Shown one piece after another: positions 53,317 to 64,000 of a stretch of DNA of 64,000 bases (position 1 is the first letter of the stretch; every line of letters begins with the position of its first letter). Source of the stretch: Kaistia sp. 32K (GTDB taxonomy: Bacteria > Pseudomonadota > Alphaproteobacteria > Rhizobiales > Kaistiaceae); contig NZ_AP024269.1 in assembly GCF_016629525.1 (NCBI RefSeq), positions 496,001-560,000 on the forward strand, in the 5' to 3' direction. The notes under the pieces are model-generated. The model saw only the letters and a list, made by a program, of their open reading frames with translations, had not been told where the DNA came from and did no database searches. The position numbers and the translations under genes are program-made.

Positions 53317-54456
53317 TTGAGCAAGTCCATCACGCTGAAGGGCATGACGTGGAGCCATCCGCGCGGCTACGACCCGGTCGTCGCCTGCGCGGAGCTCTAT
53401 CGACACGAGACCGGCGTCACCGTCGAATGGGACAAGCGCTCGCTGCAGGATTTCGAGAGCTTCCCGGTGGAGGAGCTGGCGCGCGCCTATGATTTGATCG
53501 TCATCGATCACCCGCATGTCGGCCAGATCACGAAAGAAGGCTGCCTGGCGCCGCTCGACGTCGCCGGCCGCGAGGCCGAGCGCGAGGCGCTTTCCGCCGG
53601 CTCCGTCGGCGCCTCCTACGAGAGCTACACCTGGCAGGGCCACCAGTGGGCTTTTCCCATCGACGCGGCGACGCCGGTGCTCGCCTATCGGCCGGACTTG
53701 ATCGCGACGCCGCCGACGAGCTGGGACGAGGTGCTCGCGCTTGGGCAGGGCCGGGCGCTGGTGCCGTTCCGCGCGCCGCATTCGCTGATGAGCCTCTATT
53801 CGCTCGCCGCCAATCTCGGCAGCCCCTGCGACGTCAGCGGCGACGGCGATCTGATCGATCCGGCCGTCGGCGTTCGCGTCTATGATCTTCTGGCGAAACT
53901 CGCCGCGAACGGCATGGCCGATTTCGACAGCGATCCGATCCAGGTTTTCGAGACGCTGGCGGCGGAGGGCTCTGATATCGCCGTCGCGCCGCTGCTCTAC
54001 GGCTATGTCAGCTACGCGACCGACGGCTTCCGGCCGCACCGTCTCGCCTTCGCCGACATGCCCGTGCTGGGCACCGCCGGCCCGGTCGGCTCGGCGCTCG
54101 GCGGCACCGGCATCGCCGTCTCGGCGTATTCGCAAAACCGCGACGCGGCGATCGACTTCGCCTACTGGCTCGCCAGCGCCGACGTGCAGCGCGGCCCCTA
54201 TGCCGCGAATGGCGGCCAGCCCGGCCACGCGACGGCGTGGGAAGATCCTGAAGTCAACGCGCCGACGCACGGCTTCTACGAGAACACGCGGGCGACGCTG
54301 GAAGGCGCCTGGGTCCGCCCCCGCCACAATGGCTACATGGCGTTCCAGGACGCCGCGTCGAAGCGCATCAACGCGGCGCTTCAGGCCGGCGAGCCGGGCG
54401 AGGCGCTGGTCGCCGAGCTGAACCGCCTGTTCCGCGACAGTTTCGCCGAGGCGTGA
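53317..54456 (+). CDS. Solute-binding-protein homologue without signal peptide
   Basis: A 379-residue protein of the extracellular solute-binding (COG1653-type) fold: ITLKGMTWSHPRGYDPVVACAELY at the start, YDLIVIDHPHVG near 65 and GFYENTRATLEGAWVRPRHNGYMAFQDAAS near the end. The best start is TTG 53317 with GGGGGAGAG upstream. No hydrophobic export signal precedes the mature-like N terminus, and the open frame upstream is repeat DNA. It would therefore stay in the cytosol. No permease or ATPase genes adjoin it. Its neighbours are CoA-transferase and MaoC genes. Confidence 0.72.
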   Translation: MSKSITLKGMTWSHPRGYDPVVACAELYRHETGVTVEWDKRSLQDFESFPVEELARAYDLIVIDHPHVGQITKEGCLAPLDVAGREAEREALSAGSVGASYESYTWQGHQWAFPIDAATPVLAYRPDLIATPPTSWDEVLALGQGRALVPFRAPHSLMSLYSLAANLGSPCDVSGDGDLIDPAVGVRVYDLLAKLAANGMADFDSDPIQVFETLAAEGSDIAVAPLLYGYVSYATDGFRPHRLAFADMPVLGTAGPVGSALGGTGIAVSAYSQNRDAAIDFAYWLASADVQRGPYAANGGQPGHATAWEDPEVNAPTHGFYENTRATLEGAWVRPRHNGYMAFQDAASKRINAALQAGEPGEALVAELNRLFRDSFAEA

Positions 54457-54473
54457 GGGGGGACGGCCCCTCG

Positions 54474-54915
54474 CCGTCATCCCTGCGAAGGCGGGGATCC
54501 ATGCAGCCGCGCCGCTGGCCGTTCGAACCTCCCGAGGCTTCGGCTGAATGGATCCCGGCTCGGGGGCCGGGATGACGGGAGGGTGGGGCGAGGCTGTGCG
54601 TTTCTGTCGACGCGAAGGTAGAGACGCCGTGGGGCTGTTGCGCATGCCGCATCGGCTGCGCCCGGCCTTCCTCCTATCTCCGGTATCCTTGCCTCTGTCG
54701 TCCTTCTGCCTCAGCTATCCTTCTTCCTCCGCCGTCCTGCCTCCGCCGTCATCCCACCCTCGCCGTCATCCCTGCGAAAGCAGGGATCCATACAGCCGAA
54801 GCCTCGGGCGCTTCGCGCGTCTGGCAACCCGGCTGAATGGATCCCGGCTCGGAGGCCGGGATGACGGCGAGGTTGGGGCGAAGCTGTGCGTGCCAGTCGA
54901 CGCCAGGGTAGAGAC
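54474..54915. repeat. Tandem pair of about 150-bp direct repeats built on family A
   Basis: Copy 1 begins at 54474 and copy 2 at 54763. Each holds a family A pair (CCGTCATCCCTGCGAA, GGGATCCAT, then GGCTGAATGGATCCCGGCTCGG, GCCGGGATGACGG) plus an identical-order tail ending in GTCGACGC, AGGGTAGAGACGC or AAGGTAGAGACGC. They are separated by a CT-rich spacer (54626-54762). The tail extends beyond the palindromes, so the duplicated unit is longer than the hairpins. With the following 54916-55177 leader, this 721-bp gap holds no gene I can support. Confidence 0.78.
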
Positions 54916-55177
54916 GCGTCCGGTTTTGCCCTGCCGCCGGGGCCTTCCCGGGAGTCGTCAGCCCAGACTGTCCGCCTAAAAAATAGGCCGTCGTCGAAAC
55001 GAAACGCGCTATGGCATAAGGTGCTTCCGTGATGAGGCGCCGCGTTGGGGCATTCCGGCCGTTCCGGAAGGTCCGTCCGATCCGGCATCTTTGTTGCATG
55101 GATCAGGAGCCGGCCCGAACGATCGCCGTGGGGCCGGGGACGGAAGAACGCGCGGCGAGCCAGACGAGGCCATTTCG

Positions 55178-57691
<2,514 letters not shown>

Positions 57692-57713
57692 GCAGAGCGC
57701 ACAGGGAGATGCA

Positions 57714-59906
<2,193 letters not shown>

Positions 59907-59979
59907 CGCTGTCGCCGGTCCGGGGATTGAGTTGAGAAAAACACTGCTGGGCAAAGAGCGTTTCGGGAGGGACTGAGGG

Positions 59980-61245
59980 ATGGAACGGCCGCAGACCAAT
60001 GCGCCGCTGGCGCGTAATGCCATGGCCTTCGTGCTGGCGGGTGGACGCGGCAGCCGGCTGATGGAATTGACGGACCGCCGCGCCAAGCCGGCCGTCTATT
60101 TCGGCGGCAAGTCGCGCATCATCGATTTCGCGCTGTCGAATGCCGTGAATTCCGGCATCCGCAAGATCGGCGTCGCCACGCAGTACAAGGCGCACAGCCT
60201 GATCCGGCACCTGAACCGGGGCTGGAACTTCTTCCGGCCCGAGCGCAACGAGATCTTCGACGTCTTCCCGGCGAGCCAGCGCGTATCCGAGGATCAATGG
60301 TATCGCGGCACCGCCGACGCGGTCTATCAGAACCTCGACATCCTGAAGGACTACGACGCCAAGTATTTCGTCATCCTGGCCGGCGATCACATCTACAAGA
60401 TGGACTATGAATTGATGCTGCAGCAGCACGTCGATTCCGGCGCCGACGTCACCATCGGATGCCTCGAAGTGCCGCGCCTGGAGGCGACCGGCTTCGGCGT
60501 CATGCATGTCGACGAGACGGACCGCATCCTCTCTTTCATCGAGAAGCCGAAGGATCCGCCGGCGATGCCCGGCAAGCCCAGCCAGGCGCTCGCCTCGATG
60601 GGCATCTATGTCTTCGACACCAAGTTCCTGATCGAGGAGCTGGAGCGCGATGCCAACGATCCGAATTCCAGCCACGATTTCGGCAAGGACATCATTCCGA
60701 ACATCGTCAAGAACGGCAAAGCGGTCGCGCATCACTTCGAGGATTCCTGCGTGCGCTCGTCGCAGGAATCGATCAGCTATTGGCGCGACGTCGGCACCGT
60801 CGACGCCTATTGGGAAGCGAATATCGATCTCACCAGCATCGTGCCGGATCTCGACCTGTTCGACCGCAACTGGCCGATCTGGACCTATAGCGAGGTGACG
60901 CCGCCGGCGAAGTTCGTTCACAACGAGGACCATCGCCGCGGTTATGCGCTGTCCTCGCTCGTCTCGGGCGGCTGCATCGTTTCCGGCGCGTCGCTGGAGC
61001 GGGCGCTGCTCTTCACCGGCGTTCGCTGCAATTCCTATTCGCACATCGAGAACGGGGTGATCCTGCCCTATGTCGATGTCGGTCGCTCGGCCCGGCTTTC
61101 CAACGTGGTGGTCGATGCGCGCGTGCAGATCCCCGAGGGCCTCGTCGTCGGCGAGGATCCGGAGCTCGACGCCAAGCGCTTCTCCCGTTCGGCGAACGGC
61201 ATCTGCCTGATCACCCAGCCGATGATCGATGCGCTGAACACGTGA
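59980..61245 (+). CDS. glgC: Glucose-1-phosphate adenylyltransferase
   Basis: A 421-residue ADP-glucose pyrophosphorylase, the committed step of glycogen synthesis. The nucleotide site [24 protein letters not shown] starts at residue 21, followed by the [14 protein letters not shown] region and the substrate motif [12 protein letters not shown]. The C-terminal left-handed beta-helix ([36 protein letters not shown]) is the allosteric part. A 73-nt gap separates it from glgB, and a family C repeat lies between it and glgA. Confidence 0.94.
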   Translation: MERPQTNAPLARNAMAFVLAGGRGSRLMELTDRRAKPAVYFGGKSRIIDFALSNAVNSGIRKIGVATQYKAHSLIRHLNRGWNFFRPERNEIFDVFPASQRVSEDQWYRGTADAVYQNLDILKDYDAKYFVILAGDHIYKMDYELMLQQHVDSGADVTIGCLEVPRLEATGFGVMHVDETDRILSFIEKPKDPPAMPGKPSQALASMGIYVFDTKFLIEELERDANDPNSSHDFGKDIIPNIVKNGKAVAHHFEDSCVRSSQESISYWRDVGTVDAYWEANIDLTSIVPDLDLFDRNWPIWTYSEVTPPAKFVHNEDHRRGYALSSLVSGGCIVSGASLERALLFTGVRCNSYSHIENGVILPYVDVGRSARLSNVVVDARVQIPEGLVVGEDPELDAKRFSRSANGICLITQPMIDALNT

Positions 61246-61259
61246 TGATGCGTTTCTCA

Positions 61260-61384
61260 GAACCCTCACCCCAGCCCTCTCCCGCAAGCGGGAGAGGGGG
61301 CGGCCGGCGCCGCTGTCGCTCGATCTTCGCGAAGCACGCCGGCGCAAAGCCCTCGCCCGCTTGCGGGAGAGGGTTGGGTGAGGG
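61260..61384. repeat. Dispersed palindromic repeat, family C pair
   Basis: ACCCTCACCCCAGCCCTCTCCCGC-AA-GCGGGAGAGGG and CCCTCGCCCGC-TT-GCGGGAGAGGGTTGGGTGAGGG are inverted. The element has the same structure as the 26477 copy but sits inside the glycogen operon, between glgC and glgA, 24 nt before the glgA ATG. Confidence 0.85.
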
Positions 61385-61408
61385 CCTTGCTTTCCCGAAG
61401 GCCGATCC

Positions 61409-62860
61409 ATGCCCCTGAAAATTCTCGCCGTCGTCTCCGAGATCTATCCGCTGGTGAAAACCGGCGGACTGGCCGATGTCGCCGGCGCGCTGCCCGGCGC
61501 GCTCGCGGCCGAGGACGTCCAGGTCACGACTCTGGTGCCGGGCTATCCGGCGGTGAAGACGGCGCTGAAGAAGCCGGAGACGGTCCACAGCTTCCCGAAC
61601 TTGTTCGGCCACGAGGCGCGGCTCCTGAAGGCGCAGGCGAAGGGGCTCGATCTCCTTGTCCTCGACGCGCCGCATCTCTACGACCGGCCGGGCAACCCCT
61701 ATGTCGACGCCGACGGCAAGGACTGGATCGACAATCCGCTCCGCTTCGCGGCGCTCTCGCGCGTCGCCGCCGAGATCGGGCAGGGGCTGGTGCCGAAGCT
61801 GACGCCTGACGTCATCCATGCGCATGACTGGCAGGCCGGGCTCGCCGCCGCCTATCTGCACTATTCCGACAAGCCCGCCGTGCCGTCGGTGATGACCGTG
61901 CACAACCTCGCCTTCCAGGGCCAGTATGGCCGCGACCTGCTGCCGGCGCTCGGCCTGCCGGCCCGCGCTTACGCCATCGACGGCGTCGAATATTACGGCA
62001 CGATCGGCTTCCTGAAGGCCGGCCTCCAGCTTTCCGACCGGGTGACGACCGTCTCGCCGACCTACGCGGCCGAGATCCGCACGCCCGAGGGCGGCATGGG
62101 GCTCGACGGCCTGCTCCGGAGCCGCGGCAGCGCCGTCTCCGGCATCCTGAACGGCATCGATACCGGCGTCTGGGACCCGGCCACCGATCCGAGGATCGCC
62201 GCGCCCTATGACCTCGCGCATCTCTCGGCACGCGCCGCCAACAAGAAGGCGCTGCAGAAGAAGCTCGGCCTCGATGTCGATCCGAACGCGCTCGTCTTCG
62301 GCGTCGTCAGCCGGCTCTCCTGGCAGAAGGGGCTTGACCTCCTGCTCGATCGCCTGCCGGCGCTCGTCGCGGCCGGCGGGCAGCTGGCGCTGCTCGGTTC
62401 CGGCGAACCGGCGCTGGCCGGCGGCTTCGCGCATGCCTCCGTCGCGCATGGCGGCCGGGTCGGCATGGTCAACGGCTATGACGAGGCGCTCGCCCATCTG
62501 ATCCAGGCCGGCTCCGACGTCATCCTGGTGCCGTCGCGCTTCGAGCCCTGCGGGCTGACCCAGCTCTGCGCGCTGCGCTATGGCGCGCTGCCGCTGGTCG
62601 CCCGCGTCGGCGGCCTCGCCGATACAGTGATCGACGCCAACGAGGTGGCGCTCGCCGCCGGCGTCGGCACCGGCATCCAGTTCAACCCGGTCACCGGCGA
62701 CGCCTTCGAGAGCGCGCTCACCCGCACCTTCGATCTCTGGCGCGATCGACCGGCGTGGAAGAAGCTGCAGAAGAACGCGATGAAGCTTGACGTGTCGTGG
62801 ACGCGGCCGGCGGCCGCTTATGCGAGGCTCTATCGCGAACTTGCGGCCGGGCGCGCCTGA
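61409..62860 (+). CDS. glgA: Glycogen synthase (ADP-glucose type)
   Basis: A 483-residue GT5 glycosyltransferase. ADP-glucose binding is by K17 in [27 protein letters not shown] near 131-144, [14 protein letters not shown] near 303-316 and the [16 protein letters not shown] [16 protein letters not shown] near 377-392 are the conserved C-terminal blocks. It elongates alpha-1,4-glucan from ADP-glucose made by GlgC. Its TGA overlaps the glgX ATG. Confidence 0.93.
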   Translation: MPLKILAVVSEIYPLVKTGGLADVAGALPGALAAEDVQVTTLVPGYPAVKTALKKPETVHSFPNLFGHEARLLKAQAKGLDLLVLDAPHLYDRPGNPYVDADGKDWIDNPLRFAALSRVAAEIGQGLVPKLTPDVIHAHDWQAGLAAAYLHYSDKPAVPSVMTVHNLAFQGQYGRDLLPALGLPARAYAIDGVEYYGTIGFLKAGLQLSDRVTTVSPTYAAEIRTPEGGMGLDGLLRSRGSAVSGILNGIDTGVWDPATDPRIAAPYDLAHLSARAANKKALQKKLGLDVDPNALVFGVVSRLSWQKGLDLLLDRLPALVAAGGQLALLGSGEPALAGGFAHASVAHGGRVGMVNGYDEALAHLIQAGSDVILVPSRFEPCGLTQLCALRYGALPLVARVGGLADTVIDANEVALAAGVGTGIQFNPVTGDAFESALTRTFDLWRDRPAWKKLQKNAMKLDVSWTRPAAAYARLYRELAAGRA

Positions 62861-64000
62861 TGCCGCCGGACGCGGTCCGCGACGGCTCGCCGGAGCCGCT
62901 CGGCGTCACGCCGACCGCGACCGGCGTCAATGTCGCCGTCCATTCCTCGCATGCCGAGGCGGTCCATTTCTGCCTGTTCAACGCGGCCGGCGCCGTCGAA
63001 ATCCGGCGTATCCGCCTGCCGGCGCGCACCGGCGACGTGCATCACGGCGAGATCGACGGGATCATGCCGGGCGACCACTACGGCCTGCGCGCCGAGGGGC
63101 CGTGGAGCCCGGAGACCGGGCAACGCTTCAACCTGGCAAAACTGCTGGTCGACCCCTATGCGCTGGCGCTCGACCGGCCGTTCGCGCTGCATGATTCCCT
63201 GTTCGATGCGCGCCGTCTCGGCGAGGCGAGCGACGCGCGCGACAGCGCCGCCTTCGTGCCCAAGGCGATCGTGACCGGGCCGCTGGATCGGCCGGCGCCA
63301 CGGCTCGATCCGCCGGTCGCCTGGGACCGGCAGGTGATCTACGAGCTGCATGTGCGCGGCTTCTCCAAGCTCAATCCGGCCGTGCCGGAGGCGATGCGCG
63401 GCAGCTTCGCCGGGCTCGGCCATCCCGCCTCGATCGCGCATCTGAAGCGGCTCGGCGTGACGACGGTCGAGCTGCTGCCGGTCGCCGCCTGGCTCGACGA
63501 GCGCCATCTGCCGCCGCTCGGGCTTTCGAACTACTGGGGCTACAACCCGATCGCCTGGATGGCACCCGATCCACGCCTGGCTCCCGGCGGTTTTGCGGAA
63601 GTGGCGGCCGCTGTCGCGGCGCTGCATCAGGCTGGCATCGCCGTCATCCTCGACGTCGTCTTCAACCATTCCGGCGAGAGCGATCACCTCGGCCCGACCG
63701 TGTCGATGCGTGGCCTCGACAATGCGACCTACTACCGGCTCGAGCAGGGCGACCCCTCCGGCTATGTCAACGACGCCGGCACCGGCAACATCCTCGCCTG
63801 CGATCGGCCGCCGGTGCTGCGGCTGGTGATGGACGCGCTGCGAACCTGGGTCGAGCGCGCCGGCGTCGACGGCTTCCGCTTCGACCTCGCCACCACGCTC
63901 GCCCGCCGCGAGGACGGTTTTGATCCGGCAGCTCCCTTACTCGCCGCGATCGAGCAGGACCCGCTGCTGCGCGACGTCATCCTGATCGCCGAGCCCTGGG
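62860..64000 (+). CDS. glgX: Glycogen debranching enzyme GlgX, 5' part
   Basis: The first 380 codons of a GH13 isoamylase-type debranching enzyme that cleaves alpha-1,6 branches of phosphorylase-limited glycogen. A CBM48 domain occupies about residues 1-140. VIYELHVRGFSKLNP near 160 and VILDVVFNHSGE near 265 are barrel signatures. The nucleophile is D342 in DGFRFDLATTL and the acid/base is E378 in LIAEPW, just before the window ends. ATG 62860 overlaps the glgA stop (TGATG), so the two are translationally coupled. Its reading frame runs off the window edge. Confidence 0.92.
   Translation, partial: MPPDAVRDGSPEPLGVTPTATGVNVAVHSSHAEAVHFCLFNAAGAVEIRRIRLPARTGDVHHGEIDGIMPGDHYGLRAEGPWSPETGQRFNLAKLLVDPYALALDRPFALHDSLFDARRLGEASDARDSAAFVPKAIVTGPLDRPAPRLDPPVAWDRQVIYELHVRGFSKLNPAVPEAMRGSFAGLGHPASIAHLKRLGVTTVELLPVAAWLDERHLPPLGLSNYWGYNPIAWMAPDPRLAPGGFAEVAAAVAALHQAGIAVILDVVFNHSGESDHLGPTVSMRGLDNATYYRLEQGDPSGYVNDAGTGNILACDRPPVLRLVMDALRTWVERAGVDGFRFDLATTLARREDGFDPAAPLLAAIEQDPLLRDVILIAEPW

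Noticed and set aside
54548..54979. A 143-codon plus-strand frame between the binding-protein gene and glgP
   Set aside because: It runs through the duplicated family A repeats; no ribosome site and no domain.

Overview
The window is GC-rich, gene-dense chromosomal DNA that reads as a free-living alphaproteobacterium of the order Hyphomicrobiales (Rhizobiales). The evidence is the strong GC3 codon bias, the many ABC importers, the GntR/FCD, IclR and CecR-type TetR regulators, a CysH/DUF934 sulfate-assimilation tail, and several families of short intergenic palindromes of the kind common in this order. The genus cannot be fixed from sequence alone. No rRNA, tRNA, CRISPR array, phage or complete insertion sequence was seen.

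Layout. 1-1.2 kb: end of an assimilatory sulfate-reduction operon (cysH 3' end, DUF934, [2Fe-2S] ferredoxin). 1.25-2.07 kb: a TacA/TacT-like toxin-antitoxin pair with a perfect operator palindrome. 2.07-5.9 kb: a TetR-controlled ABC-2 efflux operon (regulator, HlyD-like lipoprotein, ATPase, permease). 6.2-8.4 kb: an SDR epimerase and a nitronate monooxygenase. 8.6-11.4 kb: a sugar ABC importer with a strong hairpin after the binding-protein gene. 11.6-20.4 kb: a polyamine locus, with a PuuA-like ligase, an aminotransferase and a PuuB-like oxidase divergent from potFGHI. 20.5-26.5 kb: DUF2239 protein, MATE exporter, AsmA protein, acetoacetyl-CoA synthetase. 26.6-29.6 kb: a ferric-iron binding protein and permease without an ATPase, behind an Irr-type palindrome. 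29.7-35.7 kb: rsmE, xseA, a ThDP enzyme and two small secreted proteins. 36-44.5 kb: GH2 beta-mannosidase, transaldolase, a GntR/DapA-family/proline-racemase-family set that fits hydroxyproline catabolism, a xylitol-dehydrogenase-like enzyme and a PRC-barrel protein.

44.6-54.5 kb is the most unusual part. An IclR-centred divergent cluster holds a mutarotase, a Gfo/Idh/MocA dehydrogenase, a lactonase, an enolase-superfamily dehydratase and an SDR. Together these are the steps of a non-phosphorylating deoxy-sugar (L-fucose or L-rhamnose-like) route. It is flanked by two MaoC hydratases, a CaiB-type CoA transferase and a solute-binding protein without a signal peptide, and it carries a remnant of a sugar ABC ATPase. 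No diketo-acid hydrolase or KDR-type aldolase is visible, so the route may end in CoA chemistry; that is inference.

55.2-64 kb is a complete-order glycogen cluster glgP-glgB-glgC-glgA-glgX, with glgX cut by the window end. Throughout, almost every gap longer than about 100 bp at the ends of operons carries one of at least three palindromic repeat families.
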